This document shows positions 8,742-18,828 of a DNA stretch of 64,000 nt, in pieces. The first letter of the stretch is position 1. Every line of letters begins with the position of its first letter. The stretch lies in assembly GCF_900100765.1 (NCBI RefSeq), contig NZ_FNFO01000011.1:186001-250000 (forward strand). The letters run 5' to 3'. Below the pieces are notes generated by a model. The model saw only the letters and a list, made by a program, of their open reading frames with translations. It was not told the DNA's origin and made no database searches. The DNA is from Catalinimonas alkaloidigena (GTDB lineage Bacteria > Bacteroidota > Bacteroidia > Cytophagales > Flexibacteraceae). The position numbers were made by a program, and so were the translations under genes.

Positions 8742-9698
8742 ATGGCTCCACAACTCCCACGTTCTCCTAAAAAAAGGCTCTTCTGGGATTGGTTGACCGG
8801 ACAAGCCTCCCGCGGGCGCTCCTCCACCCTCCAAGAACTAAGTCAACTCCGATTTAAGGAACGGAAGGGCCTGTCGGCAGAGGAAAAAGAGGCGGAGTTG
8901 CGGAAACTCTCCCGACTGATCGACCAGGAAGAAGCCTTGCAACCGCAGAGCGCCCCGCCCTTCGGAAGGCGTTGGCAACTGGCCGCTGCGGCTATTTTGC
9001 TGCTGGGCCTTTCTTACCTCGTGTGGTTCTGGGTAGCCCAGCAACGGCCGCTGCAGTACGCCACGGGCTACGGCGAAATGCAACGCATCGCATTGCCCGA
9101 CGGCTCGGTTGTGGTGCTTAACGCCAGCTCGCACCTGGAAGTCCCCCGCCACTGGGACGCCGAGGGGGCGCGGGAAGTATGGCTGGAAGGCGAAGCCTTT
9201 TTCGAAGTGGCCGAAAAGCCGACCGCCCACGGAAAAGCAAAGTTCATTGTACATACCCCCGACCTGCACGTCGAAGTGCTGGGCACCAAGTTCAACGTGC
9301 GGCAGCGCTCCGCAGGCACCAAAGTCGTGTTGAACAGCGGCAAAGTAAAGCTGGACCTGGGTACACAGGCCGCGCCCATCTACATGAAGCCCGGCGACAT
9401 GGTCGAATACTCCGAGCCTACGCGGCAGTTGGTGCGCACCTCGGTCGACGCGAAGCAGTACAGCGCCTGGGTGCAGCACAAGCTGGTGCTGGACAACCGT
9501 ACCCTGGGCGAAGTGGCCCAGACGATCGAAGAGATCTATGGCTACCACGTGGTTTTCCAGGAAGATACCCTGCGGGAAACCAAACTGGGCGGTACGCTCG
9601 ACATCGACAACCTCGACCAACTGGTGGAGGCGCTTGCCATTGCGGCCGACCTGCAAATCGTCAAGCAGGAAAAGCAGCTGCTGATCCGCAACAACTAA
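8742..9698 (+). CDS. FecR-type anti-sigma factor, membrane-spanning
   Basis: 318 residues. A cytosolic N-terminus of about 75 residues is followed by one transmembrane segment (WQLAAAAILLLGLSYLVWFW, about 78-98), a FecR domain (about 105-205, IALPDGSVVVLNASSHLEV, then VWLEGEAFFEVAEKP) and a C-terminal DUF4974 domain (about 245-315, DNRTLGEVAQTIEEIYGYHV). Such proteins hold an ECF sigma factor at the inner membrane and release or activate it when the STN domain of a TonB-dependent transporter contacts the periplasmic part. The partner sigma is at 8000 and the transporter follows 28 bases after the stop, so fecR, susC and susD form one transcription unit. Confidence 0.93.
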   Translation: MAPQLPRSPKKRLFWDWLTGQASRGRSSTLQELSQLRFKERKGLSAEEKEAELRKLSRLIDQEEALQPQSAPPFGRRWQLAAAAILLLGLSYLVWFWVAQQRPLQYATGYGEMQRIALPDGSVVVLNASSHLEVPRHWDAEGAREVWLEGEAFFEVAEKPTAHGKAKFIVHTPDLHVEVLGTKFNVRQRSAGTKVVLNSGKVKLDLGTQAAPIYMKPGDMVEYSEPTRQLVRTSVDAKQYSAWVQHKLVLDNRTLGEVAQTIEEIYGYHVVFQEDTLRETKLGGTLDIDNLDQLVEALAIAADLQIVKQEKQLLIRNN

Positions 9699-9726
9699 AT
9701 CAACCTCAAACCCTACCTCTTACACT

Positions 9727-12700
9727 ATGATGCAACTCCGACGCTACTTATCGCTGTTGGCGATGGGATTCTGGCTGCTGAGTACGCCTGCCGGGGCACA
9801 GCAGATTGCTTCGGCACGTGTGCTGGTGCCTTCCCAGGGCGACCAACCCAAAGAAACCCTGATGCCTCTGAACGAAGTGCTCCAACGGCTGGAACAGCAG
9901 TTCAATGTGCATTTTCTGTACCGACTGGATGTGGTACTGCACAAGAAAAACACCAGCGCTGTCATGAACCACGAACTGGATCTGGAGACCCAGTTGGACA
10001 AAGTGCTCAAGCCTCACCAGCTGAGTTACCGCAAATTGAGCAAGAACAACTACGCCATTGTCGAGAGAGAAGCCATTGAACTGAAACGCCCCACCGGTTT
10101 TCGTGAGACGGCCACGCCCCTGCGCCCCATTCCGCACCTCCTGGCTATGGTCACGGCCAGCGTACAACCTCAGGCCCGGCAAGTAACGGGCCGCGTCACG
10201 GACGCCAGCGGCGATGGGGTACCGGGCGTAAACATCGTAGAACGAGGCACCACCAACGGCACCATCACCGACGTGGAAGGCCGCTTTACCCTCACGGTCG
10301 AAGACAATGCCGTGCTGGTGTTCAGCGCGGTAGGCTACCTGCAACAGGAAATTGAAATAGGCAACCGGTCGGTGCTGGATGTGACTATGGAAGAGGACGT
10401 GAAAGCGCTGGAAGAGGTCGTGGTCGTAGGATACGGCGAGCAGAGCCGGGCCAAAGTGACCGGGGCCGTCTCGTCGGTATCGGCCAAGGAGTTAGACGCC
10501 TTGCCGGTTGCCAGTCCCGATGCGGCCTTGCAGGGCCGCGCCGCCGGGGTCATCGTCACCAACCAGGGTTCGCCCGGCACAAGTCCGGCGGTGCGAATCC
10601 GGGGCATCGGGACGGTCGGCAACACCTCTCCGCTCTACGTGATCGACGGAATGCCGGCCGGGGGGCTGAACAACATCAACCCGAACGACATCGAATCGGT
10701 TACGGTCCTGAAAGATGCCGCCACTGCCGCGATTTATGGTAACCGCGCGGCCAACGGGGTCATCATGATTACGACCAAAAAAGGCAGTTCCGGCAAACCG
10801 CGCGTCAACGTCGATTCCTACATCGGCACGCAGAAAGCGTGGCGGCAACTGGACCTGCTCAACGTGCCGCAATACATTGACTATGCCCGCGACCTGCAGG
10901 CCGAAAGCGGCGACGTTCCGGCGCGTATCGCGGACGATGCAGCCTTCGCCAACAGCCCCTTTGCCAACATCCAGACCGACTGGCAGGACGCCATGTTCCG
11001 CAATGCGCTGATCCAGGACCACAACGTTTCAGTGAGTGGCGGGACAGAAAACGCGCGGTACAACGTCGGGGGAGGGTATTTTCAACAGGAGGGCATCATG
11101 CTCGGGACGGGCTTCAAGCGGTATTCGTTCCGCGCCAATAGCTCGTACACGCTGAGCAAACGCTTTAGCGCCGGGCAAACGCTGACCCTGTCGTATACCG
11201 ACCGGCAGGTAGAGCCTTTCTCGGGAGGGCGCTCGCAAATTGAGCACATCATCAAGAGCGTTCCCTACATTCCAATCTACGATCCGACGCGGCTGGGCGG
11301 CTTCCGGGCGACCGACCGCATCGACGGCTCCGATCCTGAAAACCCCGTGCTGAACGCCATGTTGCGTAAAAACAACGCTATGAATTACAAAATGCTCGGG
11401 ACGGCGTTCGTAGAAGTCAACATTTTCAACGGCTTCAAGTACAAGTTTTTGCTGGGGCTTGACTTTAATCTCTTCAGCAGTAACCAGTACGCGCCTTCGT
11501 TCAACGCCGGCGACTTCAGCGTCAGCACACAGGCTACTCTGCAGGAGGATCGCAACATCTTCTTCTCGCCCTTGATTTCGAACCAGTTCACCTACAATCG
11601 GTCGTTCGGACAGCATACCATCGATGCCCTGGCAGTAATCGAGCAGCAAACGTATAAGACGCAAAATATGCAGGCCCGCGGGATCAACTCTACTTCCAAT
11701 GATCTTCAGGTAATTAATAGTGCCACTAATCCTAATGCCACTACAGGCCTGTACGAATCCGTGTTGCAGTCGTACGTAGGTCGTGTCAACTACGACTACG
11801 CCGGTAAGTACCTGTTCAGTGCCTCCATTCGGCGCGATGCTACTTCCCGGTTTAGTCCTGAATACCGAGTCGGCTACTTCCCTGCGGTATCAGCCGGGTA
11901 CCGCATCTCCGAAGAAGCATTCATGGATGGGGTGCCCTTCCTGAGCGACCTGAAATTGCGGGGAAGCTACGGGGAGGTTGGAAACCAAAACATTCCTGAT
12001 TACAGATTTCAGGCAACGCTTGATCCGAACTTCTTCGTTAATTTCAATGGAGTTGGGCAATCTGGATCGGCTGTTCGGGCACTGGCAAACAAAGATATCC
12101 AGTGGGAAACCACTAAAATGACCAACATCGGATTAGACCTGGGTTTGCTGGACAACCGCATCACGCTGACGGCCGAGTGGTTCCAGAACGTGAACGACAA
12201 CATGCTGCTGGAAGTGCCCATTCCGCCTTCGCAGGGCTACGACGTGGCGCCCATTGCCAACGTAGGTTCCGTGCGCAACCGGGGGGTAGAACTCACGGCT
12301 GGGTATAACAACACCACCGGTGGGCTGACGTGGTCGGTAAACGGAAACATCTCGTTCATCAACAACGAACTCACGACGCTGGGGATCGGGAAATCGATTT
12401 TCGGACCTGGGTTCGAGAACGATGCCGTGACCTACACCGAAGAGGGACAGCCCATTCAGTACTTCTACGGCTGGGTGGTCGATCGCCTGTACCAGTCGCA
12501 GGAAGAGATCAATGCCGACAATGCCCTGGACGGCGACGCCAGCACACCGTATCAGAATTCGGTGACGGCTCCCGGCGACATTCGCTTCAAAGACCTGAAC
12601 AGCGATGGGGTGATCAATGCCGAAGACCGGACCAACATTGGCCACTACCTGCCTGATTTTACGTACGGACTCAACGCCACGCTCAACTGGAGAGGTTTCG

Positions 12701-13173
12701 ACCTGACGCTGTTTCTGCAGGGCGTTTCGGGCAACGAAATCCTGAACACGAACCGCTACGACCTGGAAGGGATGACGCGTCTGTTCAACGCCGGGACGGC
12801 CGTACTGGATCGCTGGACGCCCACCAACACCGATACGGACATTCCTCGGGCCATCGCGACAGATCCCAACCGGAACTCGCGGGTATCCACCCGCTTTATC
12901 GAAGACGGCTCTTACTTCCGGGTCAAAAACCTGTCGATCGGGTACACCATTCCGGCGGCTACGTTGCAGTCGCTGGGCAACGGGTTCATCTCCAGCCTGC
13001 GCGTCTACCTTTCGTCGAGTAACCTGCTCACCTTCACCAAATACACAGGATACGATCCGGAAGTCGGGAAATTCAATCAGGATTCGGGGAATACAGACCT
13101 GAACTACGGTGTAGACTACGGGCAGTTTCCGCAGGCGCGCACCTTCTTCGGAGGGATTCAAATTGGCTTCTAA
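9727..13173 (+). CDS. SusC/RagA-family TonB-dependent outer membrane transporter with STN domain
   Basis: 1148 residues. Order: signal peptide (to GAQQ, about residue 25), STN signalling domain (about 45-105, NEVLQRLEQQFNVHFLYRL), carboxypeptidase-regulatory-like beta-sandwich (about 150-232, GRVTDASGDGVPGVNIVERG), the EEVVVVGYGEQ TonB-box-like junction, plug (about 245-350, VRIRGIGTVGNTSPLYVIDG and AAIYGNRAANGVIMITTKKG) and a beta barrel ending GGIQIGF with a terminal Phe. It imports large nutrients across the outer membrane using TonB energy, capped by the SusD lipoprotein. The STN domain matches the preceding FecR/FecI-type pair and implies substrate-dependent autoinduction. No glycoside hydrolase or peptidase is adjacent, so the substrate is open. 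Confidence 0.96.
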   Translation: MMQLRRYLSLLAMGFWLLSTPAGAQQIASARVLVPSQGDQPKETLMPLNEVLQRLEQQFNVHFLYRLDVVLHKKNTSAVMNHELDLETQLDKVLKPHQLSYRKLSKNNYAIVEREAIELKRPTGFRETATPLRPIPHLLAMVTASVQPQARQVTGRVTDASGDGVPGVNIVERGTTNGTITDVEGRFTLTVEDNAVLVFSAVGYLQQEIEIGNRSVLDVTMEEDVKALEEVVVVGYGEQSRAKVTGAVSSVSAKELDALPVASPDAALQGRAAGVIVTNQGSPGTSPAVRIRGIGTVGNTSPLYVIDGMPAGGLNNINPNDIESVTVLKDAATAAIYGNRAANGVIMITTKKGSSGKPRVNVDSYIGTQKAWRQLDLLNVPQYIDYARDLQAESGDVPARIADDAAFANSPFANIQTDWQDAMFRNALIQDHNVSVSGGTENARYNVGGGYFQQEGIMLGTGFKRYSFRANSSYTLSKRFSAGQTLTLSYTDRQVEPFSGGRSQIEHIIKSVPYIPIYDPTRLGGFRATDRIDGSDPENPVLNAMLRKNNAMNYKMLGTAFVEVNIFNGFKYKFLLGLDFNLFSSNQYAPSFNAGDFSVSTQATLQEDRNIFFSPLISNQFTYNRSFGQHTIDALAVIEQQTYKTQNMQARGINSTSNDLQVINSATNPNATTGLYESVLQSYVGRVNYDYAGKYLFSASIRRDATSRFSPEYRVGYFPAVSAGYRISEEAFMDGVPFLSDLKLRGSYGEVGNQNIPDYRFQATLDPNFFVNFNGVGQSGSAVRALANKDIQWETTKMTNIGLDLGLLDNRITLTAEWFQNVNDNMLLEVPIPPSQGYDVAPIANVGSVRNRGVELTAGYNNTTGGLTWSVNGNISFINNELTTLGIGKSIFGPGFENDAVTYTEEGQPIQYFYGWVVDRLYQSQEEINADNALDGDASTPYQNSVTAPGDIRFKDLNSDGVINAEDRTNIGHYLPDFTYGLNATLNWRGFDLTLFLQGVSGNEILNTNRYDLEGMTRLFNAGTAVLDRWTPTNTDTDIPRAIATDPNRNSRVSTRFIEDGSYFRVKNLSIGYTIPAATLQSLGNGFISSLRVYLSSSNLLTFTKYTGYDPEVGKFNQDSGNTDLNYGVDYGQFPQARTFFGGIQIGF

Positions 13174-13191
13174 CCCTACAACTCACCACAC

Positions 13192-14715
13192 ATGAAATAT
13201 AAAATTCTTGTTTTTCTGGGCGCGGCATGCTGGGTGACTTCATCCTGTAACGAAGACCTGCTGGATAAAGTCAACCCCAACGATTACAGCCTGGAGACCT
13301 TTTACCGCAATGCGGCCCAATCGCTCGAAGCGGTCAATGCCGTTTACGCCGGTTTGCAGGCCAACAACCTGTACAACCGCGAGTACTTCTTCCTGCACGA
13401 TTTGCTGTCGGACGACTGCCAGGGGGGCGGGGCGCAGCTTGAAGCGCCGCGTGGTCAGGTACTGAACTACGTCTTCGACGGTTCTAACAAACTGGTGAAC
13501 GACGTCTGGCAGGGCCTCTACCGCATTGTGCATCGGGCCAACCTGGTGATTGCCAACGTGCCCAACGCATCGGAAAACATCACCGACGATCTGAAAAACC
13601 GGATTGTGGGCGAAGCACGATTCCTGCGGGCCTGGGCCTACTTCGACCTGGTCAGCCTGTGGGGGGCGGTGCCGCTGTTAACCGAAATTGCCACCACACC
13701 GGAAGGCACACCGCGGGCCAGCAGCGAGACGGCGATTTACGAGGTGATTATGGCCGATCTGGCCTTTGCAGAGCAGCACCTGCCCGACAAGGGAGGCTAC
13801 GCCGAGAGCGACAAAGGGCGGGCCGTGAAACAGGCGGCGCAGGCGCTTATGGCCCGCGTCATACTCTTCCAGACCCAGGACTACGCCGCAGCGCAGGCGC
13901 AATTGCAGAAAGTGATTGACTTTGCCAACAGCCATCCCGATCAACTGGGCCTCACGGCACGTTTCCTGGATAACTTTCAGGAAGAGAACGAAAACAACGT
14001 GGAGTCCATTTTCGAGGTACAGTTTTCCGAAGCCTTTGGCACGAACGACGCCTGGAACGGCGACGGACGCGGTGTGGCAGAAATCACGTTTCGGGGGCAA
14101 GAGTACGGCCCCAACGCCTGGCGTAACGTAATTCCGTCCGATGGGCTGGTGGCTGAATTCGAAGCCAACGATCCGCGCTCGGTCTATTCGTTCTACCGCA
14201 TTGGTGACTTGTTCAACAACGAGAGTGATACGCTGACAACGTCGGATGTGCAGGGCAATACCGAAAAGCCGAGCTGGAAAAAGTACCAGATGATTTACAA
14301 GCGGGCCAACGAAGAGTTGCAGTCGGGCATCAACTTCCGGGTCATTCGTTACGCGGATGTGTTGCTGATGATGGCCGAATGCATGATCCAACAGGGAAAT
14401 GTGACCGGTGCACTGGGCTACATGAACCAGGTTCGCGACCGCGCCGACGTGATGATGCCTCACTACCCAACGGCCGAGTATCCCTGTTCTACGCCGCAGG
14501 AAGCCATGACGGCCCTGATCCACGAACGTCGTGTGGAGTTGGCGGGTGAGCAGATTCGCAACCGTGACATCCGGCGGTGGCGGAAGGCGGAGATCATCGA
14601 CATTCGGCCCAGTTCTAATTACCAGGCAAACAAACATGAATTACTACCGATTCCGTTCGTAGAAATCGATAACAACAGCGCCCTGGAGCCCTCTGACCAG
14701 AATCCCGGGTACTGA
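13192..14715 (+). CDS. SusD/RagB-family nutrient-binding lipoprotein
   Basis: 507 residues. Signal peptide II with lipobox VTSSC, lipid-anchored Cys19, followed by the usual NEDLLDKVNPNDYS start of SusD proteins. The TPR-like helical core appears around VGEARFLRAWAYFDLVSLWG (about 140-160), and the C-terminal signature includes VLLMMAECMIQQG and ALIHERRVELAGEQIR. It is the surface lid of the SusC pore and contributes to ligand capture. It starts 18 bases after susC. The C-terminus (PIPFVEIDNNSALEPSDQNP) is typical, so the gene is complete. Confidence 0.96.
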   Translation: MKYKILVFLGAACWVTSSCNEDLLDKVNPNDYSLETFYRNAAQSLEAVNAVYAGLQANNLYNREYFFLHDLLSDDCQGGGAQLEAPRGQVLNYVFDGSNKLVNDVWQGLYRIVHRANLVIANVPNASENITDDLKNRIVGEARFLRAWAYFDLVSLWGAVPLLTEIATTPEGTPRASSETAIYEVIMADLAFAEQHLPDKGGYAESDKGRAVKQAAQALMARVILFQTQDYAAAQAQLQKVIDFANSHPDQLGLTARFLDNFQEENENNVESIFEVQFSEAFGTNDAWNGDGRGVAEITFRGQEYGPNAWRNVIPSDGLVAEFEANDPRSVYSFYRIGDLFNNESDTLTTSDVQGNTEKPSWKKYQMIYKRANEELQSGINFRVIRYADVLLMMAECMIQQGNVTGALGYMNQVRDRADVMMPHYPTAEYPCSTPQEAMTALIHERRVELAGEQIRNRDIRRWRKAEIIDIRPSSNYQANKHELLPIPFVEIDNNSALEPSDQNPGY

Positions 14716-14746
14716 GCAAGAGCTTACAAGTAGAATAGGTTGTTCG

Positions 14747-14779
14747 AAAGGGCTTCTCTGTAAAGAGAGGCCTTTTCTT
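14747..14779 (+). terminator. Intrinsic terminator after susD
   Basis: AAAGGGCTTCTCT and AGAGAGGCCTTT pair with one bulge around GTAA, followed by a T-rich tract (TTTTCTTTT). It lies 32 bases after the susD stop. Confidence 0.7.
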
Positions 14780-14914
14780 TTGGAGGCAGAACGGAATTGA
14801 TCCGGGTACCAGAAGGTGGATGTGCAGCCACCCGCCATTTGTGAAAAGGCACCGATTGTGTACAGAAGGCTTATCACCAGGTGGATGATACAGCCGTAAA
14901 TAGCCGCATCCGCG

Positions 14915-17900
14915 TTACTGAGTAGTGAACTGAGGCTTCCAGGTACGACGGTTTCCGCGGGAATCGACCAGCGTAACGGACTGAGCGCCCCGAGGCCATT
15001 CCCACGTGCGGGACGATTGTGACAGGTACGTGTTGCCGTACGTAAACTCCACGCGCGTAAGACGGCCATCGGCCAGACGTACTTCGGCGTAAGCGTCGAG
15101 GGGTTGCAGGGCCAGCGGCAGGGGGTGGGGCGTGTGCAGCGCGAATGTCCGCAGGCTGTCCTGATTGCTCGTGACCCAGATCATCCGCTGCCCATCGGGG
15201 TTGCGGAGTTCGGCCATTGCCTTGGCGTCGGTATCGACCCAAAAGCCGCTCTCCCGGTTCGGGACGACCGTGAAGCCGCCCTCCGTACTCCCGGCCAGCA
15301 GCGTCCCGATGCCAGCGTCGTACCAGCCGTAGATGGTTTCCGTGGCGTAGGAGTTGCCCACGGCCAGTAGATCGAGCGCCCCGTCGTCGTTAAAATCGCC
15401 CGCGAGCATCCCGTAGATCGGGGCCAGCTGCGCCGCGTCCGGAAGGGGCGTTAGGCGAAACTGCACTGTGCCCGACGAGTCGACACCCCGGTTTTCTAGA
15501 AACATCGACGTGACCATTTCGCAGGTGCCTACATAGGCGTCCTGGCGTTCTTCGTCCGAAAAGACCTGGCTGAATTCGGCTTGTGCGTAATCGCGGTAAC
15601 GGTGGAAACGGCCCTTCATCCGGACCATCTGGTCGACTATCGCGTCGCGGGAGTGGACCGGGTACTCGTGCCGGGTTCCGTCGGGCCCGGGCAGGTAACA
15701 GGTCAGCACCGGGTCGAGGCTGCCGTTGCCATCGAAGTCTTTTGCATACACGCGCAGCGGATAGTCGGCCGAGATCTGGTAAGGGTTGTTGCGGCCGAGG
15801 TTGCCCGCCACGTAATCCAGGTCGCCGTCCTGGTCGAAGTCGCCCGCGGCCAGGCTGTTCCACCAGCCGGAAGTGCCTTGCAAGCCAACCACGGCGGTCA
15901 CGTTGCGGAACTGCCCCTGTTGGTTCTGAAACAAGGTCAGGGGCATCCATTCTCCCGCCAGGAGCAAGTCGGGCCAGCCGTCCTGGTCGGTGTCGGTCCA
16001 GCGGGCGTCGTTGACCACGCCGACGTGCGCCAGTTCCGGTGCCTGGGTCGCCGTGACGTCGGTAAAGTGTCCACGGCCGTCGTTTTCCAGCAAATGGCTC
16101 TGGTCGGGGAGCGGGTACTGTCCGGGAATGGTGCGTCCTCCCACAAACAAGTCCAGGTCGCCATCGCGGTCCCAGTCGGCCGCCACCACGCAGGAGCCGT
16201 TGTTGTGCAGGGGGGGGAGCGCCAGCGTATCGCGTTGCAGGCGACCCCGCCCGTCGTTGCGGTACAACCGATCCTGGTAATAAGCATTCCCGGCATAAAA
16301 TTCGACCCCGCCGCTGACCACGTACAGATCCTGATCGCCGTCGCCGTCGGCATCGAAAAAGAGGGCACCCTGGTCTTCCGCGCGTTGGTCGGCCGTAAAC
16401 GCGAGGGCCGTAAAACTTCCGTCCGGCTGTTGCACAAACAAGCGGGCGGGCTGGTCTTTGGCCCCTCCCACAAACGCATCGTCCCGCCCATCGCCATTCA
16501 GGTCGCCCACGGCCAGCGCCGGGCCGGTCTGGGCATTGGAATGCGGCAGGAGCGGCTGCACCTTGAATTCGTTGAACGTGCTCTCTTGATGCCGGTGTGT
16601 CACTGCCGCAACTTGTTGGAAAAGAGGAGGTTGTGAGTCGGATAGTGAGGCCGGAGAGGAAGCCTGAGCTTCGCGATGACGAACCCAGAGGGTCTGGTCG
16701 GCCGGTACGTTGCGCAGCACCTGCACGCGTCCGTCGGGCCAGGTAATCCGCACGCTGTCTACCCGTGGGTCGTTGCCCAGGCCAAAATGCAGAACCGGTT
16801 CCACGGTCGACTGAAACCCGCGGTTCACAGACAACTCCCGAAACTGTGTGGTTGCAGGCTGATAGAGGGTGGCTTTGAGGCCGAGCCCCTGCCGGTTGCC
16901 GGACGGGCCTTCGCACGCGAGGCGTAGAAAATGACGGTCCGGTCCGGTACGAGCGGTGTTTTCAAACACAAAGGCCTCTTCGTCCAGGTTGTTGACCACC
17001 AAATCGAGGTCGCCGTCGCGGTCCAGGTCGGCGTAGGCGGCCCCGTTCGAGAAGGAGGGGACGTGGGTGCCCCAATCTTTCGTGACGTCCGCAAACGTCA
17101 GGTCGCCCTGATTCCGGTAGAAATAATTGGACGTTTTGACCACCGGCAGCATGGCCATCCGGTCGGCTACGTCCTGCCGGGCGTCGGCTTTGAGGTTGCC
17201 GGTCCCGAATTGGCGTTGCGCATTTTCGTAGACGATAAAATCCAGGTCGGTCACGTCGCGACGGTAGCCGTTCGTGATGTACAGATCCTGGTAGCCGTCG
17301 TTGTCGAAATCCGCCAGGAGGGGAGCCCAGCTCCAGTCCGTGTGCTGAATGCCCGAGAACTGCCCGATCTCGCTGAACGCCAGTTGCCCGTCGGGTTGCG
17401 GCCCGCGGTTCAATTGCAGAGTGTTGCGGACGTACTGGGGTTCGTATCCGTAGCGCAACTGAAGCTGAAACCGGTCATAGTTCTGCGAAGGCAACATGGT
17501 TTTCTGGCGGAGGTTGTCTTCCGGTAGCATATCGACCACCACAATGTCGGACCAACCGTCGTTGTTGAGGTCGGCCAGGTCGGTGCCCATGCCGTTCATG
17601 CTCTGGTGTTTCAACTCGGTGGCGGCCCGGTTGGTGAACTGGGGCTGCCCTTCGGCGACGCGACCGTTGTTGATCCACAGCAAGTCGTTCGACAGAAAAT
17701 CGTTGGCGACGTACAGGTCGGGCCAGCCGTCCTGGTTGATGTCGCCGACCGCAATGCCCAGCCCGTAGCCTTCCTGCGTAATGCCTGCCTCGCGGGAGAC
17801 GTTCGTAAAGACCGGATGGCCCTGCGGACCGGTTCCTTCGTTGCGGTAGAGCCGGTCGGTGCTGGGGTGACTGCCGTCGTTGGGACGCATGCGCGGCACG

Positions 17901-18517
17901 TTCTGCGAGCCTGCTTCCATCCGGTTGGTGAGTACATACAGGTCGAGGTCGCCGTCGCGGTCGTAATCGAAAAACGCGCCCTGCACAGAAAAGCCCTCGT
18001 CGGCAATGCCATAAGCGTCGGCCATTTCCCGGAACGTGGGGCGGCCGTCGGCATCCAACCCCTGATGCACCCAGAGCTGGTTGCGGCTGCGGTCGGGACG
18101 GTTGTGGGCATCGGCCACGCAGAGGTACAGGTCCATCCAGCCGTCCTGGTTGATGTCAACCGCCGCCACGCCCGTAGTCCACTGATGCGGCACCCGCGGC
18201 GTAGCCTGGGGTACGGCCTCGAAGCGCAGATCGCCCCGATTCAGGTAAAGCGCACTTTCTACCTGATTTCCAGAAAAATAGAGGTCGGGCAAACTATCGC
18301 CGTTAAAGTCAGCGACGGCCACGCCCCCGCCGTTGTAGAGGTACGGAAAATTGAAAATGTTCAACGAATCGTCTTCTGTAACGGTATTGGCGAACGCAAT
18401 GCCCGTCCGGTCGGCGGAGAGGCGTTTGAAGAGCGCATCGGATGGAGGTGTCGGGGAGCAACCCGGTAGCAGACAAAGCAGGACAGCAAACGAAAAAGCG
18501 TAGGTGAAAAGCCTCAT
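14915..18517 (-). CDS. FG-GAP/VCBS-repeat ASPIC-UnbV lipoprotein (CRTAC1 family)
   Basis: 1200 residues. Lipoprotein signal with lipobox LLPGC (Cys20). Many FG-GAP/VCBS repeats carry calcium-binding loops such as DFNGDSLPDLYF, DINQDGWMDLYL, DYDRDGDLDLYV and DFDNDGYQDLYI, together forming beta propellers. An ASPIC/UnbV domain lies at about residues 525-605 (NRGFQSTVEPVLHFGLG, then VRITWPDGRVQ), followed by a second set of FG-GAP repeats. Proteins of this type are frequent near SusC/SusD loci in Bacteroidota, but their function is poorly known; surface binding or adhesion is the usual guess. It is convergent with susD, not in the same operon. Many repeats share near-identical Asp-rich codons, so the DNA contains short internal repeats. 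Confidence 0.9.
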   Translation of the reverse strand: MRLFTYAFSFAVLLCLLPGCSPTPPSDALFKRLSADRTGIAFANTVTEDDSLNIFNFPYLYNGGGVAVADFNGDSLPDLYFSGNQVESALYLNRGDLRFEAVPQATPRVPHQWTTGVAAVDINQDGWMDLYLCVADAHNRPDRSRNQLWVHQGLDADGRPTFREMADAYGIADEGFSVQGAFFDYDRDGDLDLYVLTNRMEAGSQNVPRMRPNDGSHPSTDRLYRNEGTGPQGHPVFTNVSREAGITQEGYGLGIAVGDINQDGWPDLYVANDFLSNDLLWINNGRVAEGQPQFTNRAATELKHQSMNGMGTDLADLNNDGWSDIVVVDMLPEDNLRQKTMLPSQNYDRFQLQLRYGYEPQYVRNTLQLNRGPQPDGQLAFSEIGQFSGIQHTDWSWAPLLADFDNDGYQDLYITNGYRRDVTDLDFIVYENAQRQFGTGNLKADARQDVADRMAMLPVVKTSNYFYRNQGDLTFADVTKDWGTHVPSFSNGAAYADLDRDGDLDLVVNNLDEEAFVFENTARTGPDRHFLRLACEGPSGNRQGLGLKATLYQPATTQFRELSVNRGFQSTVEPVLHFGLGNDPRVDSVRITWPDGRVQVLRNVPADQTLWVRHREAQASSPASLSDSQPPLFQQVAAVTHRHQESTFNEFKVQPLLPHSNAQTGPALAVGDLNGDGRDDAFVGGAKDQPARLFVQQPDGSFTALAFTADQRAEDQGALFFDADGDGDQDLYVVSGGVEFYAGNAYYQDRLYRNDGRGRLQRDTLALPPLHNNGSCVVAADWDRDGDLDLFVGGRTIPGQYPLPDQSHLLENDGRGHFTDVTATQAPELAHVGVVNDARWTDTDQDGWPDLLLAGEWMPLTLFQNQQGQFRNVTAVVGLQGTSGWWNSLAAGDFDQDGDLDYVAGNLGRNNPYQISADYPLRVYAKDFDGNGSLDPVLTCYLPGPDGTRHEYPVHSRDAIVDQMVRMKGRFHRYRDYAQAEFSQVFSDEERQDAYVGTCEMVTSMFLENRGVDSSGTVQFRLTPLPDAAQLAPIYGMLAGDFNDDGALDLLAVGNSYATETIYGWYDAGIGTLLAGSTEGGFTVVPNRESGFWVDTDAKAMAELRNPDGQRMIWVTSNQDSLRTFALHTPHPLPLALQPLDAYAEVRLADGRLTRVEFTYGNTYLSQSSRTWEWPRGAQSVTLVDSRGNRRTWKPQFTTQ

Positions 18518-18572
18518 TTTCAGCGTGGTGTGATGAGAACGTGGAGCGCCGGAAGCGGGGAAGCCGGTCGCC

Positions 18573-18603
18573 TAAATGTACGGGTTTTTCGGGTGAGAAC
18601 GAA
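18573..18603 (-). promoter_or_regulatory. Possible promoter of the ASPIC-UnbV lipoprotein gene
   Basis: Read on the minus strand: TACATTTA (7 of 8 bases of the Bacteroidota -7 element TAnnTTTG) at 18573-18580, with a weak TTCG at the -33 position 19 bases upstream. It would give a leader of about 50 bases before the ATG at 18517. The rest of the 311-base divergent gap 18518-18828 shows no gene. Confidence 0.3.
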
Positions 18604-18828
18604 GGAAACCGAGCATGGGAAAACCGGTGGTGTGTGGCGTATAAAAGGGGCATAAGCGAAACGGAAACTGTTCGAAAATGTACCCCGGGTGCGCGTCCAC
18701 GAACAGTTGCCGCCCGGCCCTCTGCCTCTGCTCTAGCCTATGATCCGCTCATCCTGAAATACGCGAATTGGCACGGCGCTGGTGGCAGTAGCTACACAAA
18801 CGTGCTCTTTCAAAAAACCTCTTACGCT

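Noticed and set aside
15390-16916. 508-codon alternative frame inside the ASPIC-UnbV lipoprotein gene
   Set aside because: Frame-shifted shadow on the same strand with an Arg/Pro/Gly-rich product, while the main frame carries FG-GAP repeats throughout.
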